Program-made: the position numbers and the translations under genes
Shown here: piece after piece, positions 14,945-22,835 of the stretch
Layout: every line of letters begins with the position of its first letter
Numbering within the stretch: the stretch's first letter is position 1
Origin: Spirosoma spitsbergense DSM 19989
GTDB lineage: Bacteria; Bacteroidota; Bacteroidia; Cytophagales; Spirosomataceae
Reading direction: 5' to 3'
Assembly (NCBI RefSeq): GCF_000374085.1
Contig: NZ_KB893560.1
Span: 1 to 60,476, forward strand
DNA: 60,476 bases
The notes under the pieces: model-generated
What the model saw: only the letters and a program-made list of their open reading frames with translations
Database searches by the model: none
What the model was told of the DNA's origin: nothing

Positions 14945-16192
14945 ATGGATCGCGTCTTACCTAAACGATTTTGGACAACCCAACGCATGGCTCTATTCGG
15001 GGGCAGTGCGCTGATTCTGGGCTTATTGGTGTATACGTTCTTTTTTACTGACCGCCGGTCGAAACTGAACGTTGAAAAAGATAAAATAACTGTCTCGACC
15101 GTCTCAACCGGACCATTTGAGGATTTCATTGCCGTAACCGGTGTAGCACAACCGCTGAAAACAATCCGGCTCGATGCCATTGCCGGCGGTTATGTTACCG
15201 AGAAACTCGTAGAAGGTGGTACCAAAGTAAAGCAGGGCGATGTATTGCTGCGCCTGGAAAACCAAACCCTGCGACTCAACTTTCTCCAGTCAGAAACCGA
15301 AGCCAACCGGCTGGTGAATGACTTGCAGAATACCCGGCAACGGCTGCGTGTGGAACGGTTTTCCCTGCGCAAAACGCTGTCGGACCTCGATTTTCAGATC
15401 AATCAGGCCAAAGACGTGTTCGACCGGCAGGCAACTTTATACAACCAGAAAGTTATTTCGGCCCAGGAATACACGAAAGCCAAACTGGATTACGAACGGC
15501 TGATTGAACAACGGAAAATTGAGGTCGAATCCCAGAAGTACCAGGATGACAACGCCCGTACGCAGATTAAACTGCTGGAAGGTACGCTGGCCCGTACGCA
15601 GAAAAACGTGGCGCTCTGGCAGCAAACGCTCAATAACCTGGTGGTGAAAGCGCCCGTGTCCGGCCTGTTATCATCTATGGATATTGAAGTTGGCTCAAAT
15701 ATCAACCAGGGGCAGAACATTGGTCAGATTGATGATCTCAACGGGTTTAAAATGCGGGTTGGTGTCGATGAACACTACAATAACCGCCTGTTTACGGGGC
15801 TAACCGGCTCCTTCGAGTATAACGGACAACAGCACGAACTGGAAGTTACCCGCGTTTATCCAGAATCCCGTAATGGCCGTATCGATGTGGATATGAAGTT
15901 CCTGAAAGAAGCCCCCAAAGGACTCAAGCGCGGTCAGTCGACGCCCATCCAGTTAGAACTGGGGAAAGCGGCCAAAGCCACGCTGTTGCCCGTTGGCGGT
16001 TTCTTCTCCGATACGGGTGGAAACTGGGTCTACGTCGTGAGTAAGGCCGGCAACCGGGCAGTGAAGCGAAACATTACCCTGGGTCGTAAAAATCCCGAAT
16101 ATTACGAAGTGCTGGAGGGGCTCCAACCCGGCGATCAGGTCATTACGAGTAGCTACGAAAATTTTGGTGACAATGAGGTATTGGAGTTTTAA
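14945..16192 (+). CDS. HlyD/MacA-type periplasmic adaptor subunit
   Basis: The protein has 415 residues. One membrane helix (~16-35) anchors it in the inner membrane. A lipoyl half-motif around 65-105 (GGYVTEKLVEGGTKVKQGD) is followed by a long coiled coil (~110-225), the second lipoyl half (NNLVVKAPVSGLLSSMDIEVG), a beta-barrel domain and a membrane-proximal domain near the end (GLQPGDQVITS). This is the standard adaptor layout of tripartite efflux systems. The ATPase gene follows after 41 bases and four permease genes lie further on, so it should bridge them to an outer-membrane channel encoded elsewhere. Sigma-54 control is suggested by the upstream promoter. Confidence 0.9.
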   Translation: MDRVLPKRFWTTQRMALFGGSALILGLLVYTFFFTDRRSKLNVEKDKITVSTVSTGPFEDFIAVTGVAQPLKTIRLDAIAGGYVTEKLVEGGTKVKQGDVLLRLENQTLRLNFLQSETEANRLVNDLQNTRQRLRVERFSLRKTLSDLDFQINQAKDVFDRQATLYNQKVISAQEYTKAKLDYERLIEQRKIEVESQKYQDDNARTQIKLLEGTLARTQKNVALWQQTLNNLVVKAPVSGLLSSMDIEVGSNINQGQNIGQIDDLNGFKMRVGVDEHYNNRLFTGLTGSFEYNGQQHELEVTRVYPESRNGRIDVDMKFLKEAPKGLKRGQSTPIQLELGKAAKATLLPVGGFFSDTGGNWVYVVSKAGNRAVKRNITLGRKNPEYYEVLEGLQPGDQVITSSYENFGDNEVLEF

Positions 16193-16233
16193 CTTCTAGA
16201 TTTTAAATCCCCGTTCAGACATTTTTACAGATC

Positions 16234-16911
16234 ATGATCCAAACACTTAATCTTCAGAAACTCTTCGCTACCGAAGAAGTAGAAACCACCGCCCTAAATG
16301 GTATTAACATGGAGGTGAAAGATGGCGAGTTTGTGGCCATCATGGGACCATCCGGCTGTGGCAAATCGACCCTGCTCAACATCCTGGGCCTACTTGATAA
16401 TCCCAGCGACGGAGAGTACAATTTTTACGGAACGGCGGTAGCCAACATGACCGAACGGCAACGGGCACAGCTGCGCAAAGGCTCCATCGGCTTCGTGTTC
16501 CAGAGCTTCAACCTGATTGACGAACTGACCGTATACGAGAACGTAGAACTTCCGCTGCTCTACCTGAAAACCCCCGCCGACGAGCGTAAAAGCCGGGTAG
16601 AAACGGCACTGGAGCGGATGGGTATCATGCACCGACGCAACCACTTCCCGCAGCAGCTATCGGGTGGTCAGCAACAGCGTACAGCCATTGCCCGGGCGGT
16701 GGTAGCCAAACCCAAGCTGATTCTGGCCGATGAACCGACGGGTAATCTCGACTCGAAAAATGGCGAGGAGGTGATGAAAGTACTGAGCGAACTGAATGAC
16801 GAAGGCACAACCATCATTATGGTAACCCACTCACCCTACGATGCTGGTTTCGCGCATCGGATTGTAAACCTGTTTGATGGGAAAGTGGTAACGGAGAATT
16901 TTCATGTGTAG
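16234..16911 (+). CDS. ABC transporter ATP-binding protein (MacB/LolD type)
   Basis: The protein has 225 residues, a full-length stand-alone ATPase. Seen are Walker A GPSGCGKST, Q-loop FVFQSFNLIDEL, signature LSGGQQQR, Walker B LILADEPTGNLD and an H-loop in IIMVTHSPYD. The FNLIDELTVYENVELPL segment is typical of the MacB/LolD/FtsE group that powers FtsX-fold permeases rather than classical importers. It lies between the adaptor and the permeases in one direction. It is the only ATPase for four permease genes here, so it may be shared or act with different permease pairs. Confidence 0.93.
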   Translation: MIQTLNLQKLFATEEVETTALNGINMEVKDGEFVAIMGPSGCGKSTLLNILGLLDNPSDGEYNFYGTAVANMTERQRAQLRKGSIGFVFQSFNLIDELTVYENVELPLLYLKTPADERKSRVETALERMGIMHRRNHFPQQLSGGQQQRTAIARAVVAKPKLILADEPTGNLDSKNGEEVMKVLSELNDEGTTIIMVTHSPYDAGFAHRIVNLFDGKVVTENFHV

Positions 16912-16932
16912 CATCATTACCCGAATGAGATT

Positions 16933-17457
16933 ATGAAAACTCTGCTTCTCGGTCTGCTACTAACCAGTTTTACAATGCTGGCGCAGACACCTGCACACTC
17001 AAATTTGAATACGTCGGTTAACGACAACGGAAAAACGTTCTCGATCCAGATTGATGGCGACAGTAATGGTAAGGCCGTCCATTATAAGCGAACATTCGAT
17101 GTAGCTGGTATGAGCCAGGAACAAAAAGAAGCGATGAAAAACCGGGTGCTGGATTCGCTGGGTCTGGGGGAGGAACCACCCCGACCGGCCCAGCCAAATA
17201 CACCGATGACCTCAGGCGTGGAGAAGGTTAGTTTCACCTGCCCGACCTGTACAGGGAAAACCAAAATCAGCATCAGCGGAAACGGATTTTCGGCAGAGCG
17301 CGAGATAGAGGACGATAAAAATAAACCGGCGTTTCCGTTCGATCTGGAAATACCGCCGGGTGCTTACCGGTATGAGTACCGGCAGAATGATGTGCTACAG
17401 ATGCAATTGCCCTTTTTGGTGAAAACCGGTCAGAAAAACACGGTGCAGGTGAAGTAA
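16933..17457 (+). CDS. Small secreted protein of unknown function with a CPTC motif
   Basis: I do not recognise the family. The protein has 174 residues with a clear signal peptide (~1-18, MKTLLLGLLLTSFTMLAQ). The middle has a helix with MSQEQKEAMKNRVLDSLGL, then a Pro-rich linker and VSFTCPTCTGKTKISISGNG, in which the CPTC pair could form a disulphide or bind metal. The last third is predicted beta (FPFDLEIPPGAYRYEYRQN). It starts 21 bases after the ATPase stop and is in the export operon, so a periplasmic accessory role or a cargo role is possible. Neither is shown by the sequence. Confidence 0.6.
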   Translation: MKTLLLGLLLTSFTMLAQTPAHSNLNTSVNDNGKTFSIQIDGDSNGKAVHYKRTFDVAGMSQEQKEAMKNRVLDSLGLGEEPPRPAQPNTPMTSGVEKVSFTCPTCTGKTKISISGNGFSAEREIEDDKNKPAFPFDLEIPPGAYRYEYRQNDVLQMQLPFLVKTGQKNTVQVK

Positions 17458-17463
17458 GGGAAT

Positions 17464-17907
17464 TTATAGGAAGGTGTTCAAATCCAGTTGCAGCAATTCG
17501 GAGAATGATGATTCGGTTGGTAGCCCACCATCGCCGAAGCAGTATCGAAACCACTGTTTGGTTTTGTAATTGTAAACGAATCCTTCGCGGATGCCATACA
17601 GATCGTTGTCAATCAATTGAACAACTTTCTTCATATCGTCCTTTTTTCCTTTGCTTTTACAGACCTCAATAATGATCGGCGTTTCGTCGGTATTGTTGTC
17701 AACTAGTGACAGATCAGGAACAGGACTGGCTTTTGCATCATCGAGCATTGTTTCAGGAAGTGGTTCCAGTTGAATCGTCTTCTGATGATAGTAGCGAATG
17801 CCCAGACCAATTGTCAGTTTGGAAATAATTCGCTGATGATCAGCAGGAGCCCAAACGCCTTGATCTTCATGGGCAAGCGAGGGTAAGGTCGATGGGGGAA
17901 AATACAT
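17464..17907 (-). CDS. Uma2-like PD-(D/E)XK endonuclease-fold protein
   Basis: The protein has 147 residues. The core reads SPVPDLSLVD, then TPIIIEVCKSKGKKDDMKKV, placing Asp, Glu and Lys as in Uma2-type restriction-endonuclease-like proteins, though the usual ExK spacing is one longer (E-V-C-K). A C-terminal GIREGFVYNYKTKQWFRY strand pair matches the family. Uma2-like proteins are common in cyanobacteria and Bacteroidota and their roles are mostly unknown. It is inserted antisense between the export operon's small gene and first permease, with 6 and 39 bases of spacing. It looks like a later insertion into the locus. Confidence 0.7.
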   Translation of the reverse strand: MYFPPSTLPSLAHEDQGVWAPADHQRIISKLTIGLGIRYYHQKTIQLEPLPETMLDDAKASPVPDLSLVDNNTDETPIIIEVCKSKGKKDDMKKVVQLIDNDLYGIREGFVYNYKTKQWFRYCFGDGGLPTESSFSELLQLDLNTFL

Positions 17908-17946
17908 AGCTGGTTATTGATTTACACAAACTTACCCAAAAGCACC

Positions 17947-20319
17947 ATGTTTCGCAACTACCTCAAAGTCGCTCTCAGAAGCCTGCTGAAGCAAAAACTC
18001 TACTCCGGTATCAACGTGTTTGGGCTGGCGCTGGGTATGGCCTGTGCGCTGCTCATTGGCCTTTGGGTACACGACGAACTTAGCTACGACCGTTTCCTGC
18101 CTGATGCCGACCGTATCTGTTTTGTGCGGGTAAACTTTCCGTACAATGGCGATACTACAACAAATTCGGTAACACCGGGCCCACTACAGGAGGCCATTGC
18201 GCAGAGCGTGCCGGAAGTGGCGGCTGTAACCAAAATCAACTACGGCCCCGAATACCTGGTTAAAGCGGTCGACAGTCCGTTTGGCGAAAAATCCACTAAA
18301 GAAAAGGGGCATTTTGCTACGGCTGACTTTTTTGGTGTGTTCGATCTACCCGTCGTTTATGGTAATCCTAAAACGGCACTAGCCCAAACCAATCAGATTG
18401 TTATTACCCGAAAATTGGCGGAGAAATTCTTTCCGAATGGCCTGGCAATCGGCAAAACGCTGCAACTCGATAACAAAAAATTCTATGTAGTGGGTGCCGT
18501 GATTGACGATCTCCCCGCAAACTCGACCCTGCAATTCGACTGGCTGGTTAACTGGAAGGTGCAGGAAGAGGACTGGATGAAAACGTGGGGTAATAATTCG
18601 TTTCAAACGTTTGTACGGTTGAACCCCAATACCACCCTGGAGCAGACCGAAGCCGTCATGAGTACTGTTTATCCGCGTTTCGCGGGGAAAAACTTTGAAA
18701 CGGCTCGCCCTACACTACAACCCTTCACGGATTATCATCTTTACTCCGAATTCAAAAAGGGCAAAAGTGTTGGCGGGCGCATTGAGTACGTCCGTATTTT
18801 CTCCATCGTTGCCCTGTTTATTCTGCTGATTGCCTGCATCAATTTCATGAACTTAGCCACGGCCCGCTCAGCCATGCGGGCGAAGGAAGTAGGGGTTCGG
18901 AAAGTAGTAGGAGCTGGGCGCACCTCACTGGTTGGGCAATTCCTGAGCGAGTCGGTATTAACGAGCCTATTGGCCGTTTTGCTGGCTCTGATACTGGTTT
19001 GGCTGGTGCTGCCAACATTCAATGCTCTATTCGATAAACAGCTCGCTCTTGACCTGACCGAACCAGTTTTGTGGCTCACTATTCTGGGCCTGGTATTGAT
19101 CACCGGGTTTGTGTCGGGCAGTTATCCAGCCTTGTTTCTGTCGTCGCTGCAACCGATCAAAATTCTTAAAGGTCGATTGCAGTTTGGTGCTGGACCGGCC
19201 CTGTTTCGTCGGGCATTAGTAGTGTTTCAGTTTTCGCTGTCCATTTTCCTGATTGTCGGGATGCTGGCCGTTGGTCGGCAGATGGATTATCTGCGTACAA
19301 AAAACCTGGGTCTCGACCGGGAGAATGTAATTTATGTACCGCTGGAAGGGGATATTGCGCAACCGAAACGAATAGAAGCATTTCGGCAGGAAGTGATGGG
19401 CCAGCCATCTGTTTCGGCGGCAACCACCTCCATGATGCTTCCGATAAACGTGCAAAGTACATCGGGCGACCTACAGTGGCCCGGCAAAGATCCCAACTTG
19501 CAAACTAACGTTTCCTGCATGTTTGTGGGTGGTGATTTTGTCCGGACCATGAACATACAACTACTCGATGGCCGCGACTTTCGACTAAATAGCCCTGCCG
19601 ACACGTCAAATTACCTCATCAATGAAGCAGCCGCCAAACTGATGGGAATGAAAAAGCCCGTTGGTGAAGAGGTTCAATTCTGGCCAGGTAAAGGCAGAAT
19701 CATTGGGCTGATGAAAGATTTTCATATTGGCTCTATGCATCAGGCCATCACCCCGTTGATCTTGGCCTTCGATGCCCGCAATACAAGTTACCTGCTGGTA
19801 AAAACCAACTCCAGACAAACCACCCGCGCCATTGCCGATCTGGAACGAATAACCAAACAGTTCAACCCCAACTATCCCTTCACGTACCACTTTCTGGATG
19901 AAGATTACGAGAAACTTTACCGCAATGAACAGCAGGTTAATACACTCGTTAATTATTTCGGATTACTCGCCATTTTGATTTCATGCCTGGGCCTGTTCGG
20001 GCTGGCTGCATTTACCGCCGAGCAGCGCACGAAGGAAATAGGCGTGCGTAAAGTACTGGGTGCAAGCGTTGCCAGTATCGTTGGACTGCTCTCCAAAGAC
20101 TTCCTGAAATTAGTAGTGATCGCCCTCCTCCTGTCCTCACCTCTGGCGTGGTGGGCAGTGAGCAAATGGCTGGGTACGTTCGTCTACAGTACCCCGCTAA
20201 ACTGGTGGGTGTTCGCTTTGGCGGGTCTGCTAGCGGTGGGCATCGCGCTGTTGACGGTCTCGTTCCAGTCGATCAAAGCCGCCCTGATGAACCCCGTCAA
20301 ATCACTCCGTTCCGAATAA
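17947..20319 (+). CDS. FtsX/MacB-like ABC transporter permease, copy 1
   Basis: The protein has 790 residues from the ATG at 17947 (MFRNYLKVALRSLL). It has the double layout of Bacteroidota ABC permeases: an N-terminal helix, a periplasmic MacB-type domain, three FtsX helices (~280-420) with a TARSAMRAKEVGVRKVVGA coupling segment, then a second helix, periplasmic domain and FtsX block with EQRTKEIGVRKVLGASV and a conserved end MNPVKSLRSE. It should pair with the ATPase at 16234-16911. Substrate is unknown; the family exports lipids, peptides or antibiotics, or transduces force to the periplasm. It is separated from the adaptor-ATPase pair by the antisense Uma2-like gene. Confidence 0.9.
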   Translation: MFRNYLKVALRSLLKQKLYSGINVFGLALGMACALLIGLWVHDELSYDRFLPDADRICFVRVNFPYNGDTTTNSVTPGPLQEAIAQSVPEVAAVTKINYGPEYLVKAVDSPFGEKSTKEKGHFATADFFGVFDLPVVYGNPKTALAQTNQIVITRKLAEKFFPNGLAIGKTLQLDNKKFYVVGAVIDDLPANSTLQFDWLVNWKVQEEDWMKTWGNNSFQTFVRLNPNTTLEQTEAVMSTVYPRFAGKNFETARPTLQPFTDYHLYSEFKKGKSVGGRIEYVRIFSIVALFILLIACINFMNLATARSAMRAKEVGVRKVVGAGRTSLVGQFLSESVLTSLLAVLLALILVWLVLPTFNALFDKQLALDLTEPVLWLTILGLVLITGFVSGSYPALFLSSLQPIKILKGRLQFGAGPALFRRALVVFQFSLSIFLIVGMLAVGRQMDYLRTKNLGLDRENVIYVPLEGDIAQPKRIEAFRQEVMGQPSVSAATTSMMLPINVQSTSGDLQWPGKDPNLQTNVSCMFVGGDFVRTMNIQLLDGRDFRLNSPADTSNYLINEAAAKLMGMKKPVGEEVQFWPGKGRIIGLMKDFHIGSMHQAITPLILAFDARNTSYLLVKTNSRQTTRAIADLERITKQFNPNYPFTYHFLDEDYEKLYRNEQQVNTLVNYFGLLAILISCLGLFGLAAFTAEQRTKEIGVRKVLGASVASIVGLLSKDFLKLVVIALLLSSPLAWWAVSKWLGTFVYSTPLNWWVFALAGLLAVGIALLTVSFQSIKAALMNPVKSLRSE

Positions 20320-20331
20320 ACACCTACAACC

Positions 20332-22764
20332 ATGTTTCGCAACTACCTCAAAATCGCCTTCCGCACACTCTGGAAAAACCGGACGCATACACTCATCAAC
20401 ATTGTGGGCCTGTCCGTAGCCTTTGGCACCTGCGTACTGCTGTTTCTGACCGCCACGTTTGAGCTATCATTCGACCGTTTTCATGCCGATGGCAACCGCA
20501 TCTTCCGGCTTAATTTTCTGGAATCCAACCGCGATGGGACCCCTAGCCGTAGTGCCACCATGGCTTACCCGATGGCAACGACCATTAAAGCCGAGTTTCT
20601 GGAAATAGAAGGGGTAACGCGATTCTTCAACAGCAATTCGAGCGTTCGTCGGAATGAACAGACCTACAGCAAGAGTGTGCGGATGGTGGATGCCGATTTT
20701 CTGCGCATGTTCACTTTTCCGCTGTTGAAAGGCAACCCGCAAACGGCCATGAACAGCCTGAGCGACATTGTCATCAGCCAGACTATGGCAAAGGATATGT
20801 TCGGGAAAGAGGACCCGGTGGGCAAACCCATTCAGTTACGCATGAACGGAAACTGGCAAACGTTTAATGTTTCCGGTGTCGTCACGGATTTTTCAGAAAA
20901 CTCCACCCTTCAGTACGATGCCCTGATTCGTAGTGAAAACGCGGGCGATTACCAGGAATTCAAAAGTCGTTGGGACCATGGTAACCACGACGTATACGTT
21001 AAACTGAAAGCCGGTACCGATCCGCAGACGCTGCAACGGCGAACCCAGGCATTCGTGGATAAATACTTCGCGAAAGACAACGAAGAAAATAAGGCGCAGG
21101 GCTACCCGAAAAATGAACTTGGCTTTCAGCGGAGCCTCCTGCTGGAATCGCTGGCCGATATTCATTTCGATACGGAAACCATGAACGGTCACGCCATCAG
21201 CCGGACGTACGTGTACACACTGATGCTGGTGGGATTATTCATTCTGGCTATCGCCTGCATCAATTTTATTAACCTGACCATCGCTCAGTCACTCACCCGG
21301 GCGCGGGAGGTGGGCGTTCGTAAATCGCTGGGCGCGCAACGGGGGCAGCTGTTCGGCCAGATCTGGGGCGAAACCATCCTGCTTTGTCTGGTTGCGCTGC
21401 TGCTGGGTTTGGGGATGGCTTTCCTGGTTTTACCAACGTTCAATCAGCTATTCAGAAGTCATTTGCTGCTGGCCGATTTCCTGAAGCCAACCACGTTAAT
21501 CGCTACAGGACTGGGCTTTTTGCTCATCACCCTGGTGGCAGGCGGGTACCCGTCCTGGTTTGTGACGCGCTTCAACGTCGTGGATGTGCTGAAGGGTAAT
21601 GGCGCAGCCCTCCGGGGTAAATCGAGCCGACCGGGTTTGTTGCGCAATTCGCTGATTGTTACTCAGTTTGCCATTGCCTGCCTGCTCATTATTTCTACGC
21701 TGATTGTGCGGCAGCAGATCAGTTATCTCCAGCAGAAACCGATGGGGATGGATAAAGAGCAGGTGGTGAGCATTCCGGTTGGCAACGAACTGAACGGTAA
21801 TGCCGCGCTGAAAACCATGCGCGACCGGTTAGCCAGCCAGCCGAACATTGTAGCCGTATCGGGAACGGGCGTTAATATTGGTGCGGGCCTGGATGGTAGT
21901 TCATCACGAACGATGTTTGGCTTCCTCTACGGCAAACACGACGTCACCTGCGACTGGCTTCGAGTGGATACGGATTACCTGAAAACCATGGGTATCAAAT
22001 TACTTCAGGGGCGTGATTTCAGCACAACGTTCGGTACCGACAGCAGTTCGTCCGTACTCATTACCCAAAGTATGGCAAAAGCCCTTGGGGAGAAAAATCC
22101 GGTTGGTAAGTTCATCAAACCCGATGAAAAATCGTTTCAGATTATTGGTGTTGTCTCGGACTTTAACCTGTATTCGCTGCATCAGGAAGCCAAACCCATA
22201 ACCCTACAGATGCAGTCGGCCAGCCCGGTTGATTACATACTGATTCGGGTAAATCCGCAGAACCTGACGGGTGCCATGGAAACCATCAAAGCGGCCTGGA
22301 AAACCGTAGCCCCGAAGCAGGAGTTTATCGGCTCTTTTCTGGACGAGAATACCGAACGCTGGTACAAAAAAGAGCAGCGGCTGGCCACTATTTTCTCCTC
22401 GGCGGCCGGGGTTGCCATCCTTCTGTCGTGCATGGGTTTGTTTGCCATTGCCCTGATTTCGATTCAGCAGCGGACCAAAGAGATTGGGGTGCGTAAAGTA
22501 CTGGGCGCGTCGGTGGGTAATATCGTCACGCTGCTCTCCAGAGACTTCCTCAGACTGGTGCTGGTAGCTATCGTCATTGCCAGTCCCATTGCCTGGTATC
22601 TTATGAACCAGTGGTTGCAGGACTTTGCCTACAAAATTGACATCGAGTGGTGGGTGTTTGCGCTGGCGGGCCTGATTGCCGTGGGTATTGCCCTGCTGAC
22701 AGTAAGTTTTCAAAGCATAAAAGCTGCGCTGATGGATCCGGTGAAATCATTACGGAGTGAGTAA
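20332..22764 (+). CDS. FtsX/MacB-like ABC transporter permease, copy 2
   Basis: The protein has 810 residues and begins MFRNYLKIAFRTLWKN, 12 bases after copy 1. It has the same two-block layout, with coupling segments LTRAREVGVRKSLGA and QQRTKEIGVRKVLGASV and the end MDPVKSLRSE. The periplasmic domains differ clearly from copy 1, so the paralogues may differ in cargo. The last part shares a 44-base stretch with copy 4 (22681-22724 and 27600-27643) that is identical even at silent positions, unlike copies 1 and 3. That suggests gene conversion or recent duplication of the 3' end. Confidence 0.9.
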   Translation: MFRNYLKIAFRTLWKNRTHTLINIVGLSVAFGTCVLLFLTATFELSFDRFHADGNRIFRLNFLESNRDGTPSRSATMAYPMATTIKAEFLEIEGVTRFFNSNSSVRRNEQTYSKSVRMVDADFLRMFTFPLLKGNPQTAMNSLSDIVISQTMAKDMFGKEDPVGKPIQLRMNGNWQTFNVSGVVTDFSENSTLQYDALIRSENAGDYQEFKSRWDHGNHDVYVKLKAGTDPQTLQRRTQAFVDKYFAKDNEENKAQGYPKNELGFQRSLLLESLADIHFDTETMNGHAISRTYVYTLMLVGLFILAIACINFINLTIAQSLTRAREVGVRKSLGAQRGQLFGQIWGETILLCLVALLLGLGMAFLVLPTFNQLFRSHLLLADFLKPTTLIATGLGFLLITLVAGGYPSWFVTRFNVVDVLKGNGAALRGKSSRPGLLRNSLIVTQFAIACLLIISTLIVRQQISYLQQKPMGMDKEQVVSIPVGNELNGNAALKTMRDRLASQPNIVAVSGTGVNIGAGLDGSSSRTMFGFLYGKHDVTCDWLRVDTDYLKTMGIKLLQGRDFSTTFGTDSSSSVLITQSMAKALGEKNPVGKFIKPDEKSFQIIGVVSDFNLYSLHQEAKPITLQMQSASPVDYILIRVNPQNLTGAMETIKAAWKTVAPKQEFIGSFLDENTERWYKKEQRLATIFSSAAGVAILLSCMGLFAIALISIQQRTKEIGVRKVLGASVGNIVTLLSRDFLRLVLVAIVIASPIAWYLMNQWLQDFAYKIDIEWWVFALAGLIAVGIALLTVSFQSIKAALMDPVKSLRSE

Positions 22765-22767
22765 ACT

Positions 22768-22819
22768 TTCCGTAGGCGGACGACTACACGTCCCGGATTT
22801 AAATCGTCCGTTTACGGAA
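22768..22819. repeat. Inverted repeat between permease copies 2 and 3
   Basis: TTCCGTA and CGGACGA (22768-22783) pair with TCGTCCG and TACGGAA (22804-22819) with a 2x2 internal mismatch and a 20-base loop. It contains the CGGAC/GTCCG words seen in the candidate enhancer at 14755. It could fold in the transcript or bind a regulator. No U-tract follows, so it is not a typical terminator. Confidence 0.5.
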
Positions 22820-22835
22820 TAAATACAATACAACG

